Assembly (NCBI RefSeq): GCF_004331035.1
Contig: NZ_SJNT01000013.1
Location: 29,198-93,197, forward strand
Length of the DNA stretch: 64,000 nt
From: Acinetobacter sp. ANC 4910
GTDB taxonomy: Bacteria > Pseudomonadota > Gammaproteobacteria > Pseudomonadales > Moraxellaceae
Direction of reading: 5' to 3'
Below, piece by piece: positions 1-8,661 of this stretch (the stretch's first letter is position 1; every line of letters begins with the position of its first letter). The translations under genes were made by a program, and so were the position numbers. Under the pieces are notes generated by a model. It saw only the letters and a list, made by a program, of their open reading frames with translations, was not told the origin of the DNA and ran no database searches.

Positions 1-68
1 AGAAAAGGCTTTTTGACAGGTTCATTCGATTGTGACGTAGTGTTCGAGTCAGTATTCTGCATCGTCAT
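1..68 (-). CDS. N-terminus of an unrecognised protein (cut by window edge)
   Basis: Reading leftward from an ATG at 68 (a second in-frame ATG lies at 62), the frame stays open to the window edge. It gives a hydrophilic Asn/Ser/Thr-rich start, MTMQNTDSNTTSQSNEPVKK. An AAGAG stretch upstream could be a ribosome binding site for the ATG at 62. It lies downstream of argC on the same strand, behind a hairpin. Only about 22 codons are visible, so no family can be named, and an open frame this short could be chance. Confidence 0.4.
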   Translation of the reverse strand, partial: MTMQNTDSNTTSQSNEPVKKPF

Positions 69-90
69 CTCTTGTTTTGAATTATTCAAA

Positions 91-122
91 ACACACATTT
101 AAATCTAAATTTAAATGTGTGT
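91..122 (-). terminator. Hairpin downstream of argC
   Basis: There is a perfect 14-bp inverted repeat: arm ACACACATTTAAAT at 91-104, loop CTAA, and complementary arm at 109-122. On the minus strand it follows the argC stop by about 18 nt and is followed by TTTT, which suits an AT-rich terminator for argC. The low GC content of the stem makes its efficiency uncertain. Confidence 0.45.
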
Positions 123-140
123 GAAGATATTTAATAAGTT

Positions 141-1190
141 TTATGGTAATAAACCAATGCCTTCTAGTCCTGCTGTTTCAGCAAAACCGAACATTAAGTT
201 CATATTTTGAACAGCCTGACCAGCAGCACCTTTGACCAAGTTATCTTGCGCCACTAAAACCACCAATTTCTTAGGTTGTGGCTTATAAAGAGCGATACGC
301 AATTGATTGGCTCCACGCACTGAACGAGTCTCAGGTGAACTATTTTCAGGCATTACATCGATGAAACTTTCGTTTGCATAGAATTGTTCATACCATGTTT
401 GTAAATCAACAGCAGCACCAGCATCCGTCAAATCCACATAAATGGTACTGAGCATGCCACGAATCATAGGTACCAGATGCGGAACAAATAAGATCTGATC
501 AAAAACACCAGTTTGACCTGAAATATTTTCTAATGCTTCTACAATTTCAGGATGGTGACGATGTCCTGCTACGCCATAAGCTTTGAAGTTATCAGCGTTT
601 TCAGTGTAAATCATGCCCATACTGGCTTTACGTCCAGCACCAGAAACACCTGATTTCGCATCAATAATAATACTCTCAGGTTTAACCAATGTATCGCTAT
701 GCTTAAACAATGGTGCTAAGCCAAGCTGTACCGTTGTTGGATAACAACCTGGGTTACCAATGACATTTGCCTGCTTAATTTTGTCGCGGTTCAGTTCTGA
801 TAGACCATAGACCGAATCTTTAAGCAGTTCAGGGCAAGCATGTTGCATGCCATACCATTTTTCAAATTGCACCAAATTTTGCAAACGAAAGTCTGCTGCT
901 AAATCAATTACTTTGGTATTTGCTGCAACCAGTTCTTCGGCATGCTTCATGGCTACGCCATGCGGTGTCGCAAAAAACACCACATCACACTGTTTTAATT
1001 GTTCGATATTTAAGTCTGAATATTTCAGGTCTGTATGTCCACGTAAGCTCGGGAACATATCATCGACACGGCGCCCATTTTCAGTCCGTGATGTCAGTAC
1101 ATTGACTTGTACATTTGGATGTCGAAGCAATAGGCGCAATAATTCAACACCTGTATAACCTGTTCCACCAACAATACCTACTGAAATCAC
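141..1190 (-). CDS. argC: N-acetyl-gamma-glutamyl-phosphate reductase
   Basis: ArgC reduces N-acetylglutamyl-5-phosphate to the semialdehyde with NADPH, the third step of arginine synthesis in the cytoplasm. The 349-aa protein has the N-terminal nucleotide-binding motif GGTGYTG (residues 8-14) and the catalytic-cysteine motif GNPGCYPT, with Cys at residue 149. Length fits the family (about 340-350). The start is a GTG at 1190, preceded on the minus strand by AGGGG about 8 nt upstream; no ATG lies nearby. No other arginine gene is adjacent. The next gene upstream is a diguanylate cyclase, so argC is probably transcribed alone. Confidence 0.95.
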   Translation of the reverse strand: MISVGIVGGTGYTGVELLRLLLRHPNVQVNVLTSRTENGRRVDDMFPSLRGHTDLKYSDLNIEQLKQCDVVFFATPHGVAMKHAEELVAANTKVIDLAADFRLQNLVQFEKWYGMQHACPELLKDSVYGLSELNRDKIKQANVIGNPGCYPTTVQLGLAPLFKHSDTLVKPESIIIDAKSGVSGAGRKASMGMIYTENADNFKAYGVAGHRHHPEIVEALENISGQTGVFDQILFVPHLVPMIRGMLSTIYVDLTDAGAAVDLQTWYEQFYANESFIDVMPENSSPETRSVRGANQLRIALYKPQPKKLVVLVAQDNLVKGAAGQAVQNMNLMFGFAETAGLEGIGLLP

Positions 1191-1295
1191 GCGTTTTACC
1201 CCTATTCAAAAGCAGCCATTTTGTAACTGCGTAGTATGACAGGAAGTTGAGGCTTTCTAAACTGTTTTACTTGGATTTTCTATGTTTTAGTGTTG

Positions 1296-2486
1296 TTAAA
1301 GCTTTAATTCGATGCAGGGAGAAATCACTTTGGTATGATCCAAACCTATACAATTCCGTCCAGATCGCTTCGCGGAATACAATAGTTGATCAGCAACACC
1401 TATTGCCTGTATAAAATCTTGCTCAAAGATCTGCGCTAAACCAAAACTGGCAGTCACTGATATTTTACTGACTGATAACTGACTAGTTTCTATATTGACC
1501 CGAATACGTTCGGCAATTGTATAAGCCTGATGTTGGTCGTCTACCTGTAGAAGCAGAATAAACTCTTCACCACCAAAACGCCCAACCAAATCTTGATCTC
1601 GAACATTTTCTCGAATAATCTGCCCAACCTGTTGCAAAATACTATCGCCAATCAAATGCCCATGTTGATCATTGATACGCTTAAAATGATCAATATCACA
1701 CATGAGCAAAAAATAGCTGTGTTGAGATATGCATGAAAGTACTGACTTTGCCTTTTCATAAAAACCACGTCGATTTAATAAATTGGTCAATGGGTCTTTC
1801 AAACGCTCATCATTCAACTTATGAATAATGTCTCGCGCCAAGGTTCCCAATAAAACAATCGCAAACCACATACTTAAAAAAATACTTGCGGCAAGCATCA
1901 TTAACCACCAAACGGAGGTAACAAGCATATCTGCTTCAATATTACTTAAAAATAGATAAATAATTAAACTGCGTGTAAAGGTATAGATCACAATGAAAAA
2001 ATAAGAGAAATCTACAATTTTATTTAAGATATCAACATCTTGATAATGCCTAAATATCGAAAATAAAACCAACGACTCTACTGTTGCGATAGCAGAATTA
2101 AGAATCAACATCCTGATCCACAATTCATTGTCTACATATGAAAAATAGCTCAGCAACAATAGTGCTATCGCAATTAAACCAAAACACCAATACGAATGTG
2201 CATGGGCTTTTTTTCTTAAGGCCATTGCATAGGCGCTCGCCCAAGCCCCAAATAAATACATTCCTCCCAGTAACGGCGCATACAAAGCCAACTCCAAATT
2301 AGACATAAAGCTTTGTGCTGCCACTGAAAAAGAAGGCACGATATAACCTAGACCTAGCCAAAATAAATATTTTGGAGCCTGATAAAAATAATGGCATATT
2401 AAAAACAAGCTTCCCATTAAGATCAGGCAAGCTGGAACAATTAATATAAAATAATGGGTATCTGTAAGATTCACGTCCAATACCAA
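1296..2486 (-). CDS. Membrane-anchored diguanylate cyclase (GGDEF)
   Basis: This 396-aa protein should make cyclic di-GMP from two GTP. Residues 10-215 form about six to seven hydrophobic segments, a membrane sensor of no type I can name. The GGDEF domain follows: DPLTNLLNRRGF at 231-242, active-site GGEEF at 305-309, and the inhibitory-site RxxD (RDQD, 296-299) five residues before it, so both catalysis and product feedback look intact. No EAL domain is present. The frame opens with TTG at 2486; a GTG four codons in (2474) is an alternative, and the first ATG would cut into the first membrane segment. The true start is therefore unsure. The ligand sensed is unknown. Confidence 0.88.
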   Translation of the reverse strand: MVLDVNLTDTHYFILIVPACLILMGSLFLICHYFYQAPKYLFWLGLGYIVPSFSVAAQSFMSNLELALYAPLLGGMYLFGAWASAYAMALRKKAHAHSYWCFGLIAIALLLLSYFSYVDNELWIRMLILNSAIATVESLVLFSIFRHYQDVDILNKIVDFSYFFIVIYTFTRSLIIYLFLSNIEADMLVTSVWWLMMLAASIFLSMWFAIVLLGTLARDIIHKLNDERLKDPLTNLLNRRGFYEKAKSVLSCISQHSYFLLMCDIDHFKRINDQHGHLIGDSILQQVGQIIRENVRDQDLVGRFGGEEFILLLQVDDQHQAYTIAERIRVNIETSQLSVSKISVTASFGLAQIFEQDFIQAIGVADQLLYSAKRSGRNCIGLDHTKVISPCIELKL

Positions 2487-2580
2487 AAATTTGTACTAAA
2501 AGTAACCGCAGTGTAGATGATTTATTTACTCATTCAAACTCAAATCGACCATATCAATCACATCGTAAAATTTAGGTATT

Positions 2581-3264
2581 TTAAGAAGAGAACCACCAAA
2601 AGGGTAATGTTGTATTTTTTAAGGTATGGCGATGCTGTTTAAAGTTTGGATCGTGCTCAGTGACTTTTGCCCAAAAATGAGCACTATGATCAAAATAAAC
2701 GGTGTGAGCCAATTCATGCACACACACATAGCGTGTAATTTCCATAGGAAACAAAACCAAAGCACTATTCAACATAATGTCATGCTTCGCACTACAACTC
2801 CCCCAACGCGTTTTAGGTTGTCGAATACTGCACTGCGAATATTGCAACCCCGTCTCACCAGCAACTTGTGCCAAATAAAGTGGTAAATGCTGCTTTGCAT
2901 AAGCAATGATAAAAGCTTTTAAATATTGTTCAGGCTGTCGATCACTCACCCAAAGCTGATGATTTTGTTCATCAAAAATAAAAGATTGCTTTTGTGTTTT
3001 ATAAATAACTGGTAAAGGTTGCTCTAGATTAAACAGGTTCAATTGTATCGGTAGGCTTCGATCGAGCTGCCCCATTTTATTTTGTTGTTTTTTCCATGTT
3101 TCTTGCATCCATTGCTCAGACTCACTCAAGAAAGCCTGTATTTGTTTTTGGCTACAAAACTTCGGAACGGTTAAGCGAATTTGAGTAGGCTCAACCCGTA
3201 AACGTAACCGCGTTGCACGAGCATGATGAGTGATTTGGATTTCAGGTACGTCTGCTAAGGTCAT
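2581..3264 (-). CDS. YgjP-like (DUF45) zinc metallopeptidase
   Basis: The 227-aa protein carries the zinc signature HELAH at residues 183-187, with a third ligand probably at His193 in an HxxxFW context. The family motif RWGSCS precedes it at 153-158. This arrangement is that of the YgjP/WLM-like DUF45 family, whose physiological substrates are poorly known. There is no signal peptide or membrane segment, so it is expected to be cytoplasmic. The ATG at 3264 has only a weak upstream purine stretch. It lies downstream of rpiA on the same strand, separated by a strong palindrome at 3291-3327, so it may be transcribed separately. Confidence 0.85.
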   Translation of the reverse strand: MTLADVPEIQITHHARATRLRLRVEPTQIRLTVPKFCSQKQIQAFLSESEQWMQETWKKQQNKMGQLDRSLPIQLNLFNLEQPLPVIYKTQKQSFIFDEQNHQLWVSDRQPEQYLKAFIIAYAKQHLPLYLAQVAGETGLQYSQCSIRQPKTRWGSCSAKHDIMLNSALVLFPMEITRYVCVHELAHTVYFDHSAHFWAKVTEHDPNFKQHRHTLKNTTLPFWWFSS

Positions 3265-3290
3265 TAATATTATTCTTTTATTTAATCATC

Positions 3291-3327
3291 CTCCCCAGCC
3301 CTCCTTTCAAAAAGGAGGGCTGGGGAG
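3291..3327. repeat. GC-rich 17-bp perfect palindrome (REP-like)
   Basis: The arms CTCCCCAGCCCTCCTTT (3291-3307) and AAAGGAGGGCTGGGGAG (3311-3327) are exact complements around a CAA loop. The arms are far richer in GC than the surrounding DNA. The hairpin lies in the 71-nt gap between rpiA and the metallopeptidase gene. It could terminate rpiA transcription or be a dispersed REP-type element. Copy number in the genome cannot be judged from one window. Confidence 0.75.
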
Positions 3328-3335
3328 ATTTAAAA

Positions 3336-4007
3336 TTAAACCGCAGTACGTTCTTCAATACCATTGTCTGTAGCAACGATAGCAATATCCGCTTTGTTTA
3401 AAGCAAAAATACCGTTACATACCACACCTGGAATGTTATTGATGGTTTTTTCAAGTTCAAGTGCATTCAGAATATTTAAGTTATAAACATCTAAAATCAC
3501 ATTGCCATTATCTGTCACTACACCTTCACGGTAAACTGGATCACCACCCAAGCTCACGATTTTACGTGCCACAGCAGAACGTGCCATAGGAATCACTTCT
3601 ACAGGTAATGGGAACTCACGACCCAATTGTTCAACCCATTTTGAATCATCAACAATACACACAAACTTCTTTGCAATTGATGCCACAATCTTTTCACGAG
3701 TTAATGCAGCACCACCACCTTTAATCATATGCATATGACGGTCAATTTCGTCGGCACCATCTACATAGGCATCTAAGCCACCGACATGGTTCATATCAAC
3801 CACTTCAATGCCAAGTTTCTTTAAACGCTCTGCCGTTGCTTCTGAGCTTGCAACAGCCGCTTCAAGTTGAAGTTCTGGTAAAAGCTCAATTAAAAAATTA
3901 ACGGTACTGCCTGTACCTACCCCTAAAATGCCACCTTTTGGTAAGTGTTTTAAAGCGGCTTTCGCTGCTGCTTGTTTTTTCTCATCTTGGGTTGCATATA
4001 GACTCAT
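3336..4007 (-). CDS. rpiA: Ribose-5-phosphate isomerase A
   Basis: RpiA interconverts ribose-5-phosphate and ribulose-5-phosphate in the non-oxidative pentose phosphate pathway. The 223-aa protein shows the family motifs GTGSTVNF near the N-terminus, DGADEID in the middle, and [12 protein letters not shown] just after it, which contains the conserved active-site lysine and glutamate region. I chose the ATG at 4007 ([10 protein letters not shown]); a TTG four codons upstream at 4019 is in frame but has no better ribosome binding site. Divergent from ilvA, with about 105 nt between the two start codons. Confidence 0.95.
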   Translation of the reverse strand: MSLYATQDEKKQAAAKAALKHLPKGGILGVGTGSTVNFLIELLPELQLEAAVASSEATAERLKKLGIEVVDMNHVGGLDAYVDGADEIDRHMHMIKGGGAALTREKIVASIAKKFVCIVDDSKWVEQLGREFPLPVEVIPMARSAVARKIVSLGGDPVYREGVVTDNGNVILDVYNLNILNALELEKTINNIPGVVCNGIFALNKADIAIVATDNGIEERTAV

Positions 4008-4112
4008 GACATCACTCAACTTTTTTTCACGTTTTGCGCAATTTTAAAACGCAAATGTGTAGGGGTTTGTTACAATAAGCGCCTATTTTAAACTGTTAGA
4101 TGGAAAATTAAC

Positions 4113-5651
4113 ATGCTGTCTCGTTTGGTTCGACAAATTTTACAAGCAACGGTGTATGACGTTGCAATCGAAACCCCACTCGAAGCAGCGCCACGAATTA
4201 GTGAAAAGCTAAACAACAACATTCGCTTTAAACGCGAAGACTTACAACCTGTCTTTTCTTTCAAACTACGCGGTGCGTATAACCGCATTAGTCAATTACC
4301 GAAATCTCAGTTGGAACGTGGCGTTATTACTGCTTCAGCAGGTAACCATGCTCAAGGCGTGGCTTTATCTGGTCAAAAGTTAGGTATTCACGCCATTATT
4401 GTTATGCCAAAAACCACGCCTGATATTAAGGTGCAAGCCGTAAAACGTTTAGGTGGTGATGTTATTCTACATGGTGACTCATTTGATGTTGCCAATAAAT
4501 ATGCCATTCAACGTGCTAAAGATGAAGGTATGACCTTTATTCCACCTTATGACGATGAACTGGTGATGGCGGGTCAAGGCACCATTGCCAATGAAATTTT
4601 ACGTCAATGGCGTGATGTCGAATATGTATTCGTTGCTGTGGGTGGCGGTGGTTTAATTGCAGGTATCGCTGCATATTTAGGTGATGTCGCACCGCATGTG
4701 AAAATTATTCCTGTTGAATATGACGAATCGGCTTGTTTAAAAGCAGCATTTGAAGCCAATGAACGTGTGATTCTACCTCAAGTTGGTCTATTTGCAGATG
4801 GTACAGCCGTCGCACAAATTGGTGAAAAACCATTTGAAGTATTACAACTGCAAAAATCAGACAACTCTGGGCCTATTGTTGAGCGTGAAGTCGTTCTGGT
4901 GAACACTGACGAAATTTGTGCAGCCATTAAAGATACTTATGACGAATGTCGTAGCATTGTCGAACCTTCTGGTGCGATGGCTTTAGCAGGTATTAAAAAA
5001 TACGTTGAAGAACACAATATTCACGGTAAAAATATGGTGTCAATTGTTTGCGGTGCAAACATGAACTTTGACCGTTTACGCTATATCGCAGAACGTACAG
5101 AACTCGGTGAACACAAAGAAGCGATTTTTGCAGTAACTATTCCAGAAGAAAAAGGTTCTTTCCTCAAATTCTGCCGTGCGCTACAAGGTCGTAACATCAC
5201 CGAGTTTAACTATCGTGCAAGCAATGCATCTGCCGCGCAAGTTTTTGTAGGCATTAGCCTAAAAAGTGGTGAAAAAGAACGCCATGACATTCATGAGTTA
5301 CTCAAGACTCAATATGATGTCGATGATCTTTCTGATGATGAAGTTGCAAAACTACACATTCGCTACTTAGTCGGTGGTCATGCAGATTTAGAAAATGAGC
5401 GCTTGTTCCGTGTCGAGTTTCCAGAGCGTCCTGGCGCATTGCTCACTTTCCTTGAGCGTTTAGGGCCAACCCATAACATTACCCTATTCCACTACCGTAA
5501 CCACGGTGCTGCCGAAGGTCGCGTTTTGGTCGGTTTAGAAGCCAGCGATGCCAAACAGAATCCAGATGGCTTGATTGAAACATTGGAAAGTATTACTTAT
5601 CCATACGTGGAAATTACCAACAATCTTGGTTACCAACGCTTTTTAAAATAA
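4113..5651 (+). CDS. ilvA: Biosynthetic threonine ammonia-lyase
   Basis: IlvA deaminates threonine to 2-oxobutanoate, the committed step to isoleucine. The 512-aa protein has the PLP-lysine motif SFKLRGAYN near residues 50-58, the substrate loop SAGNHAQG, and the glycine-rich phosphate loop VGGGGLIAG. After about residue 325 there are two ACT-like regulatory domains (one around FLKFCRALQGRNITEFNYR, the second around RPGALLTFLERLGPTHNITLFHYR), as in the isoleucine-inhibited, valine-activated biosynthetic enzyme. The ATG at 4113 is the natural start. A hairpin at 5667-5693 follows the stop codon. Confidence 0.96.
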   Translation: MLSRLVRQILQATVYDVAIETPLEAAPRISEKLNNNIRFKREDLQPVFSFKLRGAYNRISQLPKSQLERGVITASAGNHAQGVALSGQKLGIHAIIVMPKTTPDIKVQAVKRLGGDVILHGDSFDVANKYAIQRAKDEGMTFIPPYDDELVMAGQGTIANEILRQWRDVEYVFVAVGGGGLIAGIAAYLGDVAPHVKIIPVEYDESACLKAAFEANERVILPQVGLFADGTAVAQIGEKPFEVLQLQKSDNSGPIVEREVVLVNTDEICAAIKDTYDECRSIVEPSGAMALAGIKKYVEEHNIHGKNMVSIVCGANMNFDRLRYIAERTELGEHKEAIFAVTIPEEKGSFLKFCRALQGRNITEFNYRASNASAAQVFVGISLKSGEKERHDIHELLKTQYDVDDLSDDEVAKLHIRYLVGGHADLENERLFRVEFPERPGALLTFLERLGPTHNITLFHYRNHGAAEGRVLVGLEASDAKQNPDGLIETLESITYPYVEITNNLGYQRFLK

Positions 5652-5666
5652 TCAATTGAGTCAACC

Positions 5667-5693
5667 CAAACAGAGTCTTTATGGCTCTGTTTG
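5667..5693 (+). terminator. Hairpin after ilvA
   Basis: The arms CAAACAGAG (5667-5675) and CTCTGTTTG (5685-5693) pair around a 9-nt loop, 15 nt after the ilvA stop codon and just before the end of the convergent gene at 5698. Only a short T-rich tract (TCATTT) follows, so terminator strength is uncertain. Confidence 0.45.
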
Positions 5694-5697
5694 TCAT

Positions 5698-6240
5698 TTA
5701 AATAGACCAAGACATTTCAGAAGGTTGATATTTTTCAACTTTTAAACCAGCACCATCAAATTGCTGATTAAATAACACACAGAATGCTTCTATTTTTTTT
5801 GACTGATTTGGTACGGCGAGCCAATAGTGCTCCTCTCCCCAAAGCAACAATAATGCAAAATTCTGAGATTTCAAAAATTTATAAATTTCATCTAAGATGA
5901 TTTCTAAAATTTGATCCTGTACCCGATAAAACCGTCCAATCACATGCTCAAATTGCTCATAGTGTTTTAAGATTGGATCTGCACGTGATTGTATTTGTGC
6001 TTGCACCATTTCAATTTCAGTGGTCATGTGCTGAAAAACAGGATGTGCTGCCAGTCCATTTTCCAAATATTGATGCATGTTCAATGCAATCAAATATTCA
6101 AAAGTTTGTTCACTCTCCTGAGTATTTAACCAAGTTAAAAAGTGTTCAGCTTTTGTACGATACTTTTTTTTAGGTAATGGATGCTGTTTCAGCTCAGGAA
6201 ACCACTTTCTTAACTGCTTATAAATTTTCTTTTCATTCAT
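5698..6240 (-). CDS. Uncharacterised 180-aa protein
   Basis: I do not recognise a family. The protein is soluble, with no signal peptide or membrane helix. It opens with a basic stretch (MNEKKIYKQLRKWFPELKQ), has a long helical middle, and ends in a mixed segment with a hydrophobic core (FALLLLWGEEHYWLAVP). The ATG at 6240 is preceded on the minus strand by AGGGG at good spacing, which supports a real gene. It converges on ilvA and is divergent from ktrA, so it is probably transcribed alone. Confidence 0.7.
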   Translation of the reverse strand: MNEKKIYKQLRKWFPELKQHPLPKKKYRTKAEHFLTWLNTQESEQTFEYLIALNMHQYLENGLAAHPVFQHMTTEIEMVQAQIQSRADPILKHYEQFEHVIGRFYRVQDQILEIILDEIYKFLKSQNFALLLLWGEEHYWLAVPNQSKKIEAFCVLFNQQFDGAGLKVEKYQPSEMSWSI

Positions 6241-6396
6241 ACTAAACCCCTAATTATTTTATTCATTTTGCTTTTACTACTAAATGTACAGTCAATGCCG
6301 CAAAACTTCATTTCAAACATCAATTAACGCTATGATTAGACATTATGAAATTTAAATGTGTAAATAATAATACACCTAACAAAATAAGGACCTAAC

Positions 6397-7047
6397 ATGG
6401 CTCAATTTGCAGTGATTGGTTTAGGAAGTTTTGGTGCAACTGTTGCAACTGAATTGGTCGATTTAAAGCATGATGTTCTTGGCATCGACAGCAATAAAAA
6501 ATATGTAGAAAACATTTCTGATGTATTAACCCATGCTGTCATTGCAGATGCTACGGATGAACACGTACTCAATGAATTAAACATTCAAAACTGTGATGCC
6601 GTTGTGGTGGCCATTGGGGAGGATATTGAAGCCAGTATTCTTTGTGTTTTACATCTCAAGAACCTTGGCATTGAAAAAATTTGGGTAAAAGCAAAATCAA
6701 AATCCCACCATATGATCCTGAGTCATTTGGGGATCAACAAAATTATTCATCCAGAAGAAGATATGGGCGTCCGTGTTGCACAGTCGCTTAGCTACCCAAT
6801 GGTCAGCCGCTATATGTCTTTGGATGATGATCGCTATATGGTAAAAATTGAGATTAAAGACAATTTACATGGCACTCGTTTTCAAACCATTTGCGAGTAC
6901 AACTCAGAAATTAAAGTTATATTACACAAGCGTGGTAAAGATCTTTCATATCAGGTAGACCCTAATTTGGTATTACAACATGGTGATATCATTGTGGTTG
7001 AGGGTCACTTGGAACAACTACGAAAATTATCGAATCGTTTTAAATAA
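6397..7047 (+). CDS. ktrA: Potassium uptake regulatory subunit KtrA/TrkA-type
   Basis: This 216-aa cytosolic protein is the gating ring subunit of a Ktr potassium channel. The N-terminal TrkA-N (RCK) domain begins with the dinucleotide-binding motif GLGSFG and continues to an acidic residue at the end of strand 2 (GIDSNKKY). The C-terminal 80 residues form a TrkA-C domain. Length matches KtrA (about 220 aa) rather than the doubled TrkA. AAGGA upstream of the ATG gives a ribosome binding site. The membrane subunit gene begins one nucleotide after the stop codon, so the two are almost certainly co-translated. Confidence 0.92.
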   Translation: MAQFAVIGLGSFGATVATELVDLKHDVLGIDSNKKYVENISDVLTHAVIADATDEHVLNELNIQNCDAVVVAIGEDIEASILCVLHLKNLGIEKIWVKAKSKSHHMILSHLGINKIIHPEEDMGVRVAQSLSYPMVSRYMSLDDDRYMVKIEIKDNLHGTRFQTICEYNSEIKVILHKRGKDLSYQVDPNLVLQHGDIIVVEGHLEQLRKLSNRFK

Positions 7048-7048
7048 T

Positions 7049-8389
7049 ATGAAAATAATACGAAAAAAGCCCAAAAACACGGTTAACTTAAGCCCTCCTA
7101 GCTTATTAGCACTCGGCTTTTTAAGTTTTATCCTTATTGGGACCTTGCTGCTCAAATTGCCCATTGCCCATCATGGCGATTTGTCTTGGATACATGCACT
7201 ATTCACAGCAACATCAGCAGTCACAATTACAGGTTTATCTGCTGTCAATGTCGGTGAAGCTTATACTGTATTTGGCAAAGTCGTCATTATGCTATTGCTG
7301 CAATGTGGTGGTTTAGGTTTTATGACTTTCGCCATTTTAGCCGTAATGAGCCTTTCAAATAAAATTGGGCTAAAACAGCAAATTATGGCGCAAGAAACAA
7401 TTGGACACACCAGTTTATCTAAGGTCTCACACACCATTAAAGCAGTTCTATTGTACTCATTATTTTTCGAAGCCATTGGTACATTTATTCTCACGATTGC
7501 TTGGATGCAAGAATATGACTTTTTAAAAGCTTTCTTTTATGCAGCCTTTTACAGTGTTTCAGCCTTTAATAATGGTGGATTTTCATTATTTCCCAATAGC
7601 TTAATGGACTTTTCTAGCCAATATTTTATTACATTTACCATTAGCCTGCTATACATTATTGGCGGTATTGGTTTCTTGGTCTTAATGGATATTAAACACA
7701 AAAGAAGCTGGAAAAAACTAAGTCCAAATAGCAAGCTAATTTTATTGACTATTGCTGGTCTCAATCTATTTTCCTTTGTCATATTTTGGTTATTAGAAGT
7801 CAATAATCCTCTTACACTCGCCCCAATGAGTACGATGGAACAAGCAGTCAATGCATGGTTCCATGCGACTGTTCCGCGTTCATCTGGGTTTAACAGTTTA
7901 AATGTAGGCGACATGACTGACGCATCTGCACTGGTGACCATGGTGCTCATGTTTATTGGCGGTGGCTCTTTAAGTACGGCGGGCGGTATTAAAGTCGGTA
8001 CTTTTATTGTGGTTACCTTAAGCGTGGTCAGCTTTTTACGCCGTGCGGATGAAATACGTATTTTTAATTTTTCTATCCCACAAAATACGTCATTCAAAGC
8101 CATGGCTGTAGTGTCTATTACCGCTATGTTGGTGTTTATGGGTTTTTTGACCTTATTGCTATTAGAACCTAAACACCATTTCCTCGATTTACTTTTTGAG
8201 GCTGTATCGGCAGCCTGTACGGTTGGTCTGTCACGTGGTATTACCTCCGACTTACAACCTGCCAGTCAAATTACCTTAATGCTGTTGATGTTTGCTGGTC
8301 GACTTGGCCCACTTACTTTAGCCTATATGATTGCCACGCCGAAAAAAACACGCTTAAAACATCCACCTACAGATATTCAGATCGGTTGA
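7049..8389 (+). CDS. ktrB: Potassium channel membrane subunit KtrB/TrkH-type
   Basis: The 446-aa membrane protein is the ion-conducting partner of KtrA, from the TrkH/KtrB superfamily. It has four M1-P-M2 repeats, each with a selectivity-filter glycine: TITGLSAV in the first, SAFNNGGFS in the second, PRSSGFNS in the third and ACTVGLSRG in the fourth. I set the start at the ATG at 7049, one nucleotide after the ktrA stop codon; the frame is open further upstream inside ktrA, but that stretch would add a non-homologous tail. A strong hairpin at 8612-8643 ends the region. Confidence 0.93.
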   Translation: MKIIRKKPKNTVNLSPPSLLALGFLSFILIGTLLLKLPIAHHGDLSWIHALFTATSAVTITGLSAVNVGEAYTVFGKVVIMLLLQCGGLGFMTFAILAVMSLSNKIGLKQQIMAQETIGHTSLSKVSHTIKAVLLYSLFFEAIGTFILTIAWMQEYDFLKAFFYAAFYSVSAFNNGGFSLFPNSLMDFSSQYFITFTISLLYIIGGIGFLVLMDIKHKRSWKKLSPNSKLILLTIAGLNLFSFVIFWLLEVNNPLTLAPMSTMEQAVNAWFHATVPRSSGFNSLNVGDMTDASALVTMVLMFIGGGSLSTAGGIKVGTFIVVTLSVVSFLRRADEIRIFNFSIPQNTSFKAMAVVSITAMLVFMGFLTLLLLEPKHHFLDLLFEAVSAACTVGLSRGITSDLQPASQITLMLLMFAGRLGPLTLAYMIATPKKTRLKHPPTDIQIG

Positions 8390-8611
8390 AGATTTCAGGA
8401 TGCCTCGCTACTAAAAAGGGAAAATATTTGAGAATTTAGTCGGCATCCTATTCTATTCTGTACGGATAAACTATGAGTGAAGCTCAAATAATTTCGAGTA
8501 TAAAGTGAATACAAGCCTTTTTCAGTGAGCCAGTACTGCGCCATTTACACCATAGAATACTGCCAGATAAAGGATTGTGAAACAGCGTAATAAACTACAA
8601 AGATTGCATAA

Positions 8612-8643
8612 AAAAAGCCTGAAATTTTAATTTCAGGCTTTTT
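8612..8643. terminator. Bidirectional terminator between ktrB and pldA
   Basis: A perfect 14-bp stem (AAAAAGCCTGAAAT at 8612-8625, complement at 8630-8643) surrounds a TTTA loop. It has an A-run before and a T-run after, so it can act on both strands, serving ktrB from the left and pldA from the right. Confidence 0.75.
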
Positions 8644-8661
8644 AAACGTACTCAAAAAGTA

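Noticed and set aside
847..1158. A 103-codon plus-strand open frame inside argC
   Set aside because: It is antisense to a strongly supported gene and its product looks like none of the known families.
6980..7048. Upstream extension of ktrB into ktrA
   Set aside because: The extra 23 residues are the shadow of ktrA codons, and an ATG one nucleotide after the ktrA stop fits the family start.
7549..8103. A 184-codon minus-strand open frame inside ktrB
   Set aside because: It is the antisense of membrane-segment codons and lacks a ribosome binding site or domain.
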